Assembly: GCA_958298945.1 (NCBI GenBank)
Contig: OY282605.1
Span: 112,092,267 to 112,156,266 of the forward strand
Length of the DNA stretch: 64,000 nucleotides
Direction: 5' to 3'
Source: Atherix ibis
Lineage: Eukaryota; Arthropoda; Insecta; Diptera; Athericidae
The position numbers and the translations under genes were made by a program. Positions 33,791 to 46,430 of the stretch are shown piece by piece; the stretch's first letter is position 1; each line of letters starts with the position of its first letter. The notes under the pieces were generated by a model, which did not search any database, was not told where the DNA came from, and saw only the letters and a list, made by a program, of their open reading frames with translations.

Positions 33791-34873
33791 CTTTGTATTC
33801 CAAATACAGAATTCCAAATAAGATAATAAATTTAAAAAAAATAATAATTAAAAAAATATTATGTGCAATAAAAATCATGGAAATTGAAAAAAAAATTATG
33901 TTCGTGAAACTATAAGAAAATTTTCAATTTAACTGAGCTGGCATTGTTTGTTATGATCTTTCTTTTTAAAATGAAAATAAAATTTAAAAAAAATATACAT
34001 ATCAGAAAATACCTCAATACAACAACAACAACAACGAAAATAAGTGAGAAAAAACACCTTTCTTCAAGAATAGATTCCAAATAAAAAAATAAACAAATAC
34101 GTTCAGTTAAAAGCTCAAATATTTCGTAATTAAGCTTAAATCTAACATGCCCAAGTGTAAAATACAACATGCTGTTAATCAGCGAGACAAAAAAAAAATA
34201 AAATTTAAAAAAATCTGAACTCAGTGATTCGATGCCAAGAGAAAAATTTATAAATAAAATCTCTTTAAAGATGAGTCTACGACTAAGAAGTAAAAAAGGA
34301 AAACAATAGTTTGCACGGTACCTGATGTTACGCTATGAAAAACGGAATTTCTTCGAGATTCTTACAAGTCATTGCAGAAATCACTCACTTTGAATGATTA
34401 TTTTTAGAAATTTTATAGATTTAGAAAATTTCTACTTTTTCTCGGCTTTTGTCTGTTATTGGCTCTTTTACTGACTATATCCGATGTTGAATGCTCGAAT
34501 ATTTTACGTAGTGACATTTTGTAAATTTTCAATCTTTACTAGCCACTATTTCACAATTCGACTATTAATTAATTACCAATATTAACAATACAAAAAAAAG
34601 TTATAAAAATTAGATCCTTGGTTTTTCTCTCTCGCATACTTGTACTGGTACACTAAAGATTAAAATTTTGAATTTTTTCAATAAACAATTATGCAACACA
34701 TCACATAATAAATTCTATATTTTTCTATATTTTTTTGTTATTTTTGTTTAAAGAAAAATTAAATATTTTATTTTTATTTTTAACAGAACTAAATAAATAA
34801 TTTCTATTCGAACGGAAGACAATACCTTTTAGCTAAACAATAATTAAATTAGATAAATATAAAATTTATTAAA
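33791..34873. other. Upstream region of Gpo1
   Basis: AT-rich DNA leading to the Gpo1 start codon. The AAAATGG start context is good. No TATA or initiator can be singled out with confidence, and the transcription start may lie further upstream. Confidence 0.4.
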
Positions 34874-37800
34874 ATGGCATCGAGATTACGAAAAATTGGA
34901 GTAACAACTATTGGCGCGTGTGCTGGACTTGCACTATCATCATGGTTCCTAAACCAAAACGAAACATCGCATTATGTAAGTTAGATGAAAATTTTTATTA
35001 TCAATTAAATAGGAAATTATTTTTAAATTTATATAATTTCAATAAAACCGCTGTACTTGTAGGTACAAAATGCTGCTAAAGTTCCGGATACTATGAAAGA
35101 CAGCAAACGCAAGCGGACGCTGCCCCCACGAAATGAACAAATAAAAACCTTGCAAAATGGCGATGAATACGATGTTCTAATAGTTGGTGGTGGAGCAACT
35201 GGTGCCGGTTGTGCTTTGGATGCTGTTTCCAGAGGGCTGAAGACAGCCCTGATCGAAGCTGACGATTTTGCCAGCGGCACATCTTCCCGTTCGACTAAAT
35301 TGATCCACGGTGGTGTCCGTTACCTCCAGAAGGCCATTTTAGGGGTAAAGTTAATCACAATTTCCAAAACCATCATTTTTTATGCGAATTTCTTATTTAA
35401 ATATTCAATTTTCAGTTAGATTTCGAACAATATAGGATGGTCAAAGAGGCTTTAGCTGAACGAGCTGCTATGTTGCACTCTGCACCGCATTTAACACATC
35501 CATTACCAATTATGTTGCCAGTTTATACGTAAGTTCAAAAATATTTTATTTTAATTTATTTTTTTAATATGCAAAATTTTTTGTTTTGTATTTATTGTTT
35601 TTCTTAAAAACTTTTGAAGTAAAAAAAAAACACAAATCGATAATAGAAATAAAATTGCACTTTTTTTTTAGATGGTGGCAAATACCTTATTATTGGGTCG
35701 GTATTAAGTGTTACGATTTTGTAGCTGGCGACAGGAATGTCAAAAGTTCATATTACCTATCGAAAAAGGATGCACTGGAACTGTTTCCTATGTTGAAAAA
35801 GGATAAACTTTGTGGTGCTATTGTCTATTATGATGGTAAGAAATGGTTTTATTTTTGTGTGTGTGTGAAAATTGAATTGACAAATTAATTTACAGTCAAA
35901 CACACTCTTTAGTTGATTGGCTTCAAAAAATTTAAAAATCTTACGCAAAAGTGGAAGTTTTATTGTGGGATTTTTTTTTTTTTAGGACAACAAGATGATG
36001 CTAGAATGAATTTGGCGATTGCATTAACCGCTGCTCGTCATGGTGCGACTGTGTGCAATCATGTTGAAGTAATGAGCTTAATAAAGAAACCCGATGAAAA
36101 CGGCAAACAAGTGCTATGTGGAGCTAATGTTAAAGATCACATATCGGGCAAGGAATGGACTGTTAAAGCGAAGTGTATTATCAATGCGACCGGTCCATTT
36201 ACGGATCAGATCAGAAAAATGGACGATCCCACTGTAAGAAGTATTTGCTGCCCGAGCTCTGGTGTTCATATCGTACTGCCAGGCTATTATAGTCCTGAGC
36301 AAATGGGTCTGCTTGATCCATCGACTTCTGATGGTCGCGTTATTTTCTTCTTGCCTTGGCAGAGGCAGACCATCGCAGGTACTACTGATCTGCCATGCGA
36401 AATCACACGCAGCCCTCGACCGACCGAGGACGAAATCCAATTCATTCTGACCGAAATCAAGAACTACTTGAACGCAGATGTTGAGGTCCGTCGAGGTGAT
36501 GTCTTGTCGGCGTGGAGTGGCATCCGACCTCTAGTCTCTGATCCTAATAAGGAAGATACTCAATCTTTAGCTAGAAATCACATCGTACACGTAAGTCCAT
36601 CGAAGTTAGTCACCATTGCTGGTGGTAAATGGACAACTTATCGTGCAATGGCAGAGCATACAGTCGACGCAGCTATTAATGGTAAAAAAAAGATCAAAGA
36701 TCTTACGATCTCTATGTTATACGAGTACATAAATGTGCATATTTAATGAACTTAGTCTTTTTATAAAATATGTTAACTATTATTTAAGTTTGCCAGTAAA
36801 AGTGATGCAGCATTTTTGAATTTAATTCTTTAAAATCTTTCTTAAAATAATTTTAAATATTTGAACATTTAGTGAACCCAAACTTAATATTAGATTCATC
36901 ACATGTTTGAAGAAATCCTTCTCGGCATGAGGCCAAAATTCCTAAAATTTAAACAAAAATGATTAGTACTCGTACAAGAAAAAAAAAAGGAGTAGAATTT
37001 TTATCAAATCTTCTGGCACAAACCCGTATCTTGTATCGGAATATTTTTTTAAATTTTCTTTTGAATTTTCATTTGGTTTTTAATTTATTTTTCTTTTTTA
37101 ATCGTTTTTTTTTAGCTTGTAATTTAAAACCAGAGAAAGCACAATCCCAGACGACAACAATTAAGATTGAAGGTGCCTATGGATGGACACCAACTATGTA
37201 CATTCGATTGGTACAGGACTTTGGTTTGGATTGTGAAGTTGCTCAGCACTTAGCAAAATCGTACGGTGATCGTGCTTTTCCTGTTGCTAAAATGGCATCT
37301 CTCACTGGCAAGAGATGGCCAATTATTGGTAATAAGATTCATCCGGAATTCCCTTATATTGATGCTGAAATCCGCTATGGCGTCCGTGAATATGCCTGCA
37401 ATGCAGTCGATATGATTGCTCGTCGATTGCGATTGGCTTTCTTAAACGTTCAAGCTGCACAAGAAGCTCTGCCAGTTATTTGTGACATTATGGCTGAAGA
37501 GCTCAATTGGTCCAAGGATGAGAAACAGGTTAATTAATAAAAAATATTTTATTTTCCTTTTTTTTGATTTATGATCACAAAATTATTATAATAAAATTTG
37601 CAGCGTCAATTAAAAATGGCTACCGAATTCTTAGCACACGAAATGGGTCAAATGGTTAATCGTGCGTCACGAGACAAAATTCCGATCAATCTTAGCAAAG
37701 ATGAAATTACTCTCTACATTAAGAGATTCCAGCTTATCGATAAAGAGAACAAAGGATACGTGTCCATCAATGATATTCGTCGGGCTTTGAAGGTGAGATT

Positions 37801-40800
37801 TAGAATAAAATTTAGAACACTCGTAAAAAAATATTCCAGGTTAATATGATCAAATTATGGAAAACTTGATGAAGTATTTTATGCAAATGCGTCCGATTTG
37901 CACCAGTATTTTATGTTCTTTATTGAATAATTATTTAAAAAAATAAGAGAACATACCAGGTGAGAAGAATTTACAGCAGGAAATAATGAAATTACTTTCG
38001 ATAACAAATTAATATTTTCGGGAGTATTATTACAATTTTCCTTTCTCTATTGTAATAGAAAACTGAGAAACAGAAGATAAATCTAAATACTCGTATAAAT
38101 TTTTATAAGCTCGTACATATTTTTTAACAATTACTATAAGCAAACAAAAATTAGCAAAATATAATTTAACACTCATAAAAGCCTATCAAGTCTAATAATT
38201 TTGTACTTGTTTTTTAACTTTAATTGTTATTCATTGACATTTTTTTAAATGTAGTGTATCCTACGATGCGAGAGTATATAAAAAAGTAACCGAATTGATC
38301 AAATAATTAAAAACATTCAATATCCGATATCGTGACACTTTCGCATTCAGACGTAAAAAATAAACAAGGGACTCTGATGTCCTCTTTCATTTTTGGAAAT
38401 AACAAATAATCGATCGCAGTCATATCTGGACCATGAGTTGGATAAAATAGAAGCTCTCTTAAAAAAATCTCAAGATTATCACAAATGGGACCTATTTTGA
38501 AAGTATGAATTTTCGATGAAAACTTTGATAGTGGCAAGCAACCCGCAAAAATTGGTTATTTGCTTTCTAAAAGAGAAAATCGTAGTTTCACACCTAATTA
38601 TACCAGAAACTTAGCAAACATGTCCACATTGGTTTGAGGGTAACGGTTTTTTTGCGCACTGATCATCTTCCAGCACCATGCCCTTCCCGTTTTTTTCACA
38701 GACTTGATCCATCCCCAAAAACCCTCCTAATTCCTAACTACTAATGACCCCCTTAAACTTTCCTCAATGCATCTAGAATCAATAATTCTACCACTACTTT
38801 TTAAAAAGTATTTTTTTCAGTTTTCATTATAAATTTAAAAATGCAAATTTTAAAAAAATTATCAAAACCAACAAAAGGATTTTTAGAAAAAATTTAGAAA
38901 AAAACACTGGATAATTTGGACGGCAGTTCAGCAGACTGCAATTAAACTCCTCAAACTTCGCAGTATATAAATTTTTACTGATAGTCTCGTAGCCTTGAAT
39001 GGTTCTTCTCAAATGACCCAGTTCCCGATTGCATTCAGTATTGGTTACTGAATATTCGAACCATTGAATTGCATTGGTGAGCTGATCAACGTACGGGGGA
39101 GGCTTTGAATGGCGATATCTGGATTGGGGTTGTCGATGACGACGATACTGTAACCGTGGATGATTTTTCTGATAATTAAACCTTATAAGTACTTGACGAA
39201 ATGGCTTCCAACTTCTTCGACATTGACCAAACATCGTAAAGCCAGTTCGAAATTCTGTGCAAGGAAACTTCTCCAAATTCAAATTTGGCCATGCCGTACT
39301 TACCCATGATTTTCTTTTCGATAACAAATCTCGTTCCTTATGCCATTCCTGTGGTATTACATTTATTATCTGACATAATCTAAACCGCAGGTGGCGAACC
39401 TTTCTACGAATACATGCGTATGCCAAAAAATGGGTTCATTCACACTTCAAAACAATTTTTAATAAAAAAAAACATGAAAAAGAAAGGTTTTAAAAATTTT
39501 ATTAAAAAATACACCTTTTAAGTTAAAAGTATTAATGAAATTTTTGTTGCAATTAATAAGACTATAGTTTTCAATTCTATCTTTATTTTTTTTAAAAATA
39601 GCTTAACTTCCTTAATACATTCTGCGAATTTTTGATGATCTTTTCCATTTCACGACTTAGCCTTTAATAGCTCTAAAAAAATTATTTTGCTTAATTAAAC
39701 AATTTTGTTACAAGGTTCAAAATTTCTTCCAGTGATTTGAAACCCTGCGTTTGGTAAATAAATTGATAAAATTATCTGCAGTCATACTTTGAGTCAATGA
39801 CATAATTTTGGAAAGATCTATTTCTCATTCATCGAATGCAATTGTTACGTGCCAGTTAATTAATAAACGTGCCACCTCTAGGCACCTCTAGTTTCACCAC
39901 CACGGTTCTAAACGAATGGCACTTAATCCAGAACTCTTTACATTATGGAATAATGTAAAGAGTTCTGGATTAAGTGCCATTCTCTTTACATTATTAATAC
40001 CAGAACTCTTTACATTATTAATACTTCCTTTTAATTTTTTTAAATAATCTAATTTGCTAAACCAAATTTAATAACAACTAATTGGTTCATCCATCTTATA
40101 TTCGACCAGTTTCTTTAAGGAACCCGACCTCATGGCCTCTGACTCTTGTCTCAGAAACCGTACATAAAAAACAAAAAACAAAAAAAAGCAATGAGCCAGA
40201 ATTTTTTTAAAAATTAACCACAAAAACAATCCAATTCGTCTGTTATAGCAAAAATAACGAACGCAGCCAGGTTACTTTTTTATATACGCTCATTGTTGTG
40301 TAATCGTTAATCGCAAGAGATTACTTTTATTCAGTGTCAATTTGTTGAAAAATTAATTGAATACCAAAAAAAAAAAAATTCATTTAGAATACAGGAAGTA
40401 AAATTAACGAATCTGAAATGCATCTAATACTGAACGAGGTCGATGTTGCCTTCAATGGACAAATGGATTTAACTAGCTACCTTCAGGTACAGTTATTGTC
40501 AAAAGGTTAAACTCATTTACAGAAATGCTATTTTAATCTCGTAATATGAGAAAAATTTATTTAGTTTACATTTCATTAATTTATTTCAATTTAATTATTT
40601 ATTTCATTTTAATTTATTTTTTCTCTTTTTAATAAAGCAAATTTAATAAGTTTTAGTAGCGCTTGTAGCCGCACAACTTATATTTACGTTTTGATATTCA
40701 CAAAAAAAATTCACACTTTTAACCACAATATTTGATAATTTTGTATCGAACTGTTTCTCGTTATTAGCTTTTGATTTCGTCTAATATCAAATCAATATGG

Positions 40801-43800
40801 ACAACTTGAAGATAACTGAAATAATATTTTATTTGTTTTAAAACTAGAACATTAATATTATTAAAATTATAATCAAATAAAAAATAACAAACACACACAT
40901 ACACACACACGTCCACACATATGCACATGTAAACAATTCATTCATGTTGGTTCTCTGTAGTGATTTTTTGTTGTTTGTTGTTATTTATTAATCAGTTTTG
41001 TTGGTTCGTTCGTTGTTTTTGTTGTAATAATTTTCTTCGAAAATTTTGCCAATTTTTCAAAATATTGTAAATCTTTTTATGTTTATTGTACAGAGATAAA
41101 AATATGTAAAAATTTACGAGTATTTATTTAATATAATCTTTTATATTCCACAGTGCTGAACATATCCCGAATGAATTATTTAATTAAGAAGAAAACCTCA
41201 AATAGTTTTGTTGTAATTTTTTTGTAAGATTTTTCTTTTGAATAATATTTTTTAAATTTCAATAAGTAGAAGGTATCATAAACTTTTATAGAAAAAATTA
41301 AATGAATTTTTACCATCAAAGAATGATCAAAAAATTTTTTTTTTGGGAAGATAAATTATTAATTAACATTAAGCCGAAAATGATAGTTTAACACACATTT
41401 TTAGACTTAATGTACTTGAATATGCTAAAATCAAAAATTAAAAAAAAAAACAGATAAACAAAATACAAATGGAAATTGGCAATTTAGTTAATAACTTTGT
41501 TGATTTTTTTGTGGTTTTTTTCTTCTTTTCTCTTTAAAGAGCTTTGGTGATGCTGATATATCTGGCGAACAACTGCATGAAATTCTTCGAGAAATCGACA
41601 CTAACATGAATGGTCAAGTCGAACTCGATGAATATCTACAGGTAGAAGATTAAAAATAAATAATGAATGATTAATTGGTTTCAGTGTAAATTTTTCTATA
41701 ATCTTATTGTATATATTTAGCTTATAATATTTGGTGTTTTTATTTGAAAATCTAATCATATATATTGCATGGAATTGATTTAGAGATTAGCTTTCCAAAT
41801 AGTAATTGGTTTGTATAGATTTTATTTTTTATTTTATATTTTCAATCCAAAAAGTTTTGTTCATTCATAAATCTTCCTAAACGCCGAAAAAACTATATTT
41901 AGGTTCCACGTAATTTCCCATTAAAGCCTTTTCTAGCACAGTTATTGGATGAGGTGCGCTACTAATTTTAACCTTGCCCAGTAACTACGCGACCATGAAG
42001 AGTAAAGTCCTGTTTTTGTAGTGCGTTAGGAAATATGAAATAGCAAAATTTGTAGCGACTAAAAGAACCTTACAAGAGCCCCTATAGAAAAAGGTTTCTT
42101 CTGTCACACAACCATCTCCATCAATGAGTTTTTATAGTAAAAAGGGATTCCTGGATTTACCTAGGCCCCTATTAACCTAATCAGAGTCTGTGTAACATTT
42201 TTTATTCTCCAATGCTACACATCGTATATATTAATTGGCTTCTTCATTTTTATTTCAAAATTAGCTTTACTACTACTTTATAAAAAATTTGAGAAATTAT
42301 CAACAATTTTTAAGTTTTTACTATTTCATATTATTTTTAAGTTTTTACAAATTTTATTTTCATACAAAAATATGTTGTTTCAATCAAATTTTCAGATTAC
42401 TAATTTTGTATGTAAAAATAGTAACCAGATTATCTAATTTATCCTTCGGAAAGTAAAGTAAAATAAAACATAAAATTCAGTTTTTGATAATATTTTTAAT
42501 TTAATTATATTTTTTAAAGTTTGCCATTATACATATAATATAAGATTATTCAAATGGCTTCCACAAGGTCTTTTGAAGTAATTCTTCTTAATTTTTATTC
42601 CCCATTACTTGACAGATGTTAGTTTTTAAATGCTCTCAAGTTCAAATATTGTCTGCACAAACACGGTCTTTTTTGTAAATTGACACGAACAAGTCTAACG
42701 ACGTCAAATCGTATGATCTTGAAGCCAATTAATATTCACATTTCTTTTCAAAGAAATGAGGACCAATGACACCTTAAGACCAAACTGTACACCAGACAGT
42801 GACTTTTCCATAACACAATGGCTTTTTTAGAGCCCCAGCAAAAAATGAGCATCATCGCTGAAGAAATGATTCCAAAGTCAGCGTATCTTTCGCATTTTCT
42901 ATAATTTAAATTTTATAAAATAACAAATCTTAAACTGAAATAAATATTTAGTTTTTAAATGCTCCCAAGTTCGAATATTGTCTGTACAAACACGATATTT
43001 TTTGTAACTTCACAAGAACAAGTCTAACAACGTCAAATCGTGTGATCTTGAAGCCAATTGACATTCCCATTCCTTTTCAAAGAAATGCGGACCAATGAAC
43101 TGTTCGTAATACAATGGCTTTTTTAGAGCCCCAGCAAGAAATGAGCCTCATCGCTGAAGAAATGATTCGAAAAGTCAGCGTATCTTTCGCGTTTTCTATA
43201 ATTTAAATTTTATAAAATAACAAATCTACACATATACTGTATTTTTAAACTACAAAATGGATAATCCTTTAGTAAGCACAACTGTTATTTATTATATTGT
43301 AGATAGCATGAAGAAATGAAATAATTTTTATATTTTAATTTGAAATTATTAAATTGCATTTAATTAAAGAAAATATTCTACGATTTTTCTTTCAAAAATC
43401 TAAATTCACGTAATAGTAAAAAATTTTGAATAGAACTTTTTGGAGATAGAAAATGGGGAAATATTTTTGTATGAAATTTTGTAAATTCAAAATTATTATT
43501 ATTTGGCTGAAAAATTTGTACGCACATTTGTAGATAGAAAATATTAAAAGTAGTGAACTAATACTTGGACAAATATTTTCTTTTTTAGATGTAAAATAAT
43601 ACTATTGGTAATCTACAGTAGAAAAACGTTTATAATATATACATACACATACATAATCATGTATTAGAAATAAAAAAATTTATTGCAATTCGTTTTTTTG
43701 CAAAGTTTGCCAATATTTGCTTTCAGAGTTATACGAATTAAAGAGTTTTTACACATCTTGCTTGATAGACATTTGCATTGTTTTAGTTTGCTTATTCGCA

Positions 43801-44033
43801 TGTTAAGTAAAATCTGAATTATTTTGCTTGAAAAAATATTATTTTTATATTGAAGTTTGTAGATGAAATATTAACTGGATATATTTTTATGGATTTAGAT
43901 GATGTCCGCAATCAAGACAGGACATGTGGCATATTCAAGATTTGCTCGTATGGCTGAACTACAGGAGGAGAAAGACGAAGCTGACAAAATACTAAAGAAG
44001 ATTACCGTTGATCGTTCTGGGGGTGGCCTGTAA
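34874..44033 (+). CDS. Gpo1: Glycerol-3-phosphate dehydrogenase, mitochondrial, FAD-linked
   Basis: Coding exons: 34874-34975, 35063-35344, 35416-35528, 35672-35835, 35986-36681, 37116-37528, 37604-37792, then either 40388-40486 or 41540-41641, and 43899-44033. All boundaries are GT-AG and phases agree. With the second alternative exon the protein has 731 residues, close to the usual 720-730. It oxidises glycerol-3-phosphate to dihydroxyacetone phosphate and passes electrons to ubiquinone at the outer face of the inner mitochondrial membrane. Visible parts: a basic N-terminus with hydrophobic stretch 9-26, FAD-binding VGGGATGAG at 75-83, LIHGGVRYLQ, CPSSGVHIVLPGYY, FLPWQRQTIAGTTD, IAGGKWTTYR, and two EF-hands (loops 636-647 and 673-684). 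It ends RSGGGL. No lesion in any exon. An AATAAA lies at 44045. Confidence 0.97.
38307..38560 (-). pseudogene. Mariner C-terminal scrap in Gpo1 intron
   Basis: The minus-strand ORF 38537-38307 contains FLRELLFYPTHGPDMTAIDYLLFPKMKEDIR, which lines up with the mariner block PPYSPDLAPCDFFLFPKLK. The catalytic Asp of the last motif is kept (AID). Subfamily unclear. It lies in the intron before exon 8a. Confidence 0.55.
38827..39426 (-). other. Unidentified 199-codon ORF, antisense in Gpo1 intron 7
   Basis: Longest unexplained ORF in this part of the window. It is rich in Arg, Asn and aromatic residues in its first 165 codons, contains RRHRQPQSRYRH and ends in a hydrophobic, low-complexity tail (FFLKILLLVLIIFLKF) coded by AT-rich DNA. 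I recognise no domain. A second frame over the same DNA reads MSDNKCNTTGMA and, after a stop, GKYGMAKFEFGEVSLHR, with about four stops in all. It may be the true frame of a retro-pseudogene, in which case this ORF is a shadow. Base composition is higher in G+C than the intron around it, so it is an inserted or once-selected sequence. Confidence 0.3.
39915..39981. repeat. Perfect 32-bp foldback, 3-nt loop, in Gpo1 intron
   Basis: The arm 39915-39946 is the exact complement of 39950-39981, with GGA between. It is followed by two direct copies of CTCTTTACATTATTAATAC. No transposon feature is seen. It lies about 400 bp upstream of alternative exon 8a and would form a strong hairpin in the pre-mRNA. 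Confidence 0.95.
40388..40486 (+). CDS. Gpo1: Gpo1 alternative EF-hand exon 8a (degenerate loop)
   Basis: 99 nt, phase 0 on both sides, acceptor TTTAG and donor GTACAG. It encodes 33 residues that align with exon 8b: NESEMHLILNEVD, then VAFNGQMDLTSYLQ. The EF-hand loop starting at Asp keeps Asn and Gly at positions 5 and 6 but has Ala at position 3 and Ser at position 12, where a calcium ligand (usually Glu) is expected. It would give a 730-residue isoform whose second EF-hand probably binds calcium poorly. The first EF-hand is unchanged. That it is spliced is inferred from the open frame, phase and homology; no transcript evidence is available here. Confidence 0.85.
41540..41641 (+). CDS. 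Gpo1: Gpo1 alternative EF-hand exon 8b (canonical loop)
   Basis: 102 nt, phase 0 on both sides, acceptor TTTAAAG and donor GTAGAA. It encodes SGEQLHEILREIDTNMNGQ and VELDEYLQ. The loop D-T-N-M-N-G-Q-V-E-L-D-E has ligands at positions 1, 3, 5, 9 and 12, a canonical calcium site. It matches the common Gpo1 sequence. It lies 1053 bp downstream of exon 8a. If both were included the protein would carry a third EF-hand and stay in frame. Confidence 0.93.
41905..42215 (+). pseudogene. NEFLSEK-family mariner remnant in Gpo1 intron
   Basis: Plus-strand homologue of the 33.1-kb copy: shared GTAACTACGC, AGTCCTGTTTTTGTAGTGCG-like and CATCAATGAGTTTTT blocks. One frame reads CHTTISINEFL before a stop. Lies between exons 8b and 9. 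Confidence 0.55.
42619..43226 (-). repeat. Tandem duplicate of a WPPR-family transposase fragment
   Basis: Two copies, about 42619-42950 and 42951-43226, begin with GTTTTTAAATGCTC and share long blocks such as TGATCTTGAAGCCAATT, TGGCTTTTTTAGAGCCCCAGC and ATCGCTGAAGAAATGATTC. The minus strand reads, across frames, DAHFLLGL, VTVWCTVWS and GVIGPHFFEK, the first-Asp region of the transposase. Copy 2 lacks an internal stretch of about 45 bp. Lies in the last Gpo1 intron. Confidence 0.7.
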
Positions 44034-46430
44034 ATTAATTGCTTAATAAACAGATTTCGTATTGGATTTAAAATAATATAAAGACAAATAAATTTAAACT
44101 TTAATATATGACACGAGAAAAGATAACAAACAAAAAAAATTAATATTGAATGAGATTTTTAAGTGAAATTATTGTAAAGAGTAACCCATCGAGTACTTAA
44201 AGATTAATAAAATTAAATACAATAAACAACTAAAAACAAAACCAAAACGAAAATAATTCTTTAATTCTGAGCAGGAGTATTAGATATGTATATCATTATG
44301 AAATTAAAAATTCTTAAAAATAATAATTATAGATAGTATTGACATTGTCTAATGGTGCATATTTCCCAATTATACAAAAATTACACGATTGCTATTATTG
44401 TATTCATTTAATAAATTATCGAAATATGTTAAAAGAATATATATATATATATATATATACAAAACAAACATATTTATGTGAATTTTAGTAGTTATATATT
44501 TTATTTTATATTGTAAATTTCATTTATATTAACATGTATAAAAAAAATGGGGTGCATGTCAATTAGAGTGAATGCGTTATTCGAGAAATTTTCAGAAAAT
44601 TAGATAAAATTTTTTTTTAAAAATAAAATAGCCAATAATTTTGAGAACACATATTCATACATACACATATTGTACCAATTAAAATATATTTAAAAAATGG
44701 AAATAAAGTAAAATCAAAAACCAGAATTGGAAAATGTTTCTCCTGGAAAGACAAGCAATGTTGCGTTAACATATTGCAACATGTTGCAAATTGGTTTTAA
44801 TTTTTAATTTAAAGTGTAGAAAAAAAAGAAAAAATAATTTTATTATATTTATGAAATTTTCTAAAACGAGTAACCAATTATTATAAAAAACAAACAAAAT
44901 AATTGAATAAATAATGATTGTAGTTAATTTATTTTATTTAGAAATATGATACAAATTCCTAATGTATTCGAATAATAAATGACAGATCCAATTCGATACG
45001 ATACTCGAAGTTGCAAGACTCGCATTTGCCTGCTTTTAAAATAATATCATCTAAACTATGATTTTCTCATAGATCATTTTCAATGGATTTTTTTTCAAAT
45101 AAATTTTATCATAAATAATCCCAAAAAGCATGTTATTTAAAAATTAAAGGTGGTAATTATTCTGGATGATAATAATACTGTATTATTTATTAAATTTTTT
45201 AATTTTAAACAAATTTAAAGCCACAGAAAAAACAACGCACAATGAAACAAAAATTGAAAACCGGACAATTATTTTGAAAAAATATAATAAAAAATAAAAA
45301 AATAATTGAATAATACTCGTAAAATTTAAAAAAAAAAGTAAACTACTAATTATTTATTCATAATGCATTAACATTTATCATCAATTCGTTCATACTTCAT
45401 GTACAGTATACACTGTAGTCACTAGCACACCACATCTTACATCAATGGAAGCATCTTAGTTTGGATGGACGAACATTTTTTAATATTTAGTATAGAATTT
45501 AGATAATTGAACAAAAAAAAAAAAAAAAACAACCAAAGGAACAAATACCTAAACAATCAAATTTTATTTTATTAATAAATTAAATTTGGATTTGTTTTTA
45601 AATATGTTAAAATACGAGAACTTGTATTTAATTATTCTATGAATTACGTATATATGAATTTAAAATTGATTAATAAAATTAAATCAAAATGGAGATTTTT
45701 TAATTTTTTGAAATCGGATTTGAAAATTTTGTTTCTGTAAATGTCGAAAAAGAAATTTCCTTGGATTTTTATAATGTTTTTTTATATAATTTCATTGCAT
45801 GTAAGTACTTTTCTATACACTAAAGGGACTTATTTTTGACATACTTAAAATTGTTTTATTCTATTAGGTGCTTATTAGAGATTCATGGACAATTCGTTCA
45901 TATTTAAGAGGAACAGTCTACATAAAAATTGTCTTCTATGAGTCACATATAATTTTCTAAACTACGATTCAGTTACAAATTTCTATTCATTACCTAATTT
46001 CTCATCAAATTATTTACTATAATTTAATTATTCACTGTATTTTTTTATCTAATAATTATATCACTAAGAATTCAAGTGAGCTTTAATTTCTAGCATTTTA
46101 AATTTTATTGTCTACCCTAAGTTTATCCACATTCATATTTCGTTTTCAAATATTAAAATTAAATATTTCTGTCACTGAGATCTATTATGTATAACGATTA
46201 CAAAATTAAAGTAACTCTACTAATTATAATAAGACATTAAAATAAATAACAATTTATAATTTAATATGCATTTGATATTAACTTCAATATGCATGTTGAT
46301 GAAAACACCTTCAGTATTTCGAACACTGCACATGTTCAACAATAAGTTGATTGCTTTTTAAACGGCTACCTGTTGGATATTGAGTGCATAAATTTTAGTG
46401 TTGGTAATTCAAATCTAAATCTGACGGTAG
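44034..46430. other. Gpo1 3' UTR and AT-rich flank
   Basis: AATAAA at 44045-44050 and several later copies (for example near 44085 and 44221) can serve as poly(A) signals. An (AT)n microsatellite lies at about 44437-44459. No other feature. Confidence 0.5.

Noticed and set aside
35029..35282. Two overlapping antisense ORFs of 63-83 codons over Gpo1 exon 2
   Set aside because: They lie opposite a strongly conserved coding exon and are shadows of its codon use.
36114..36440. 108-codon antisense ORF over Gpo1 exon 5
   Set aside because: Shadow of the sense exon; no independent motif.
36682..36746. Open frame continuing past Gpo1 exon 5 for 21 codons
   Set aside because: The donor GGTAAA at 36682 and the phase of the next exon show it is intron; the continuation matches nothing in the family.
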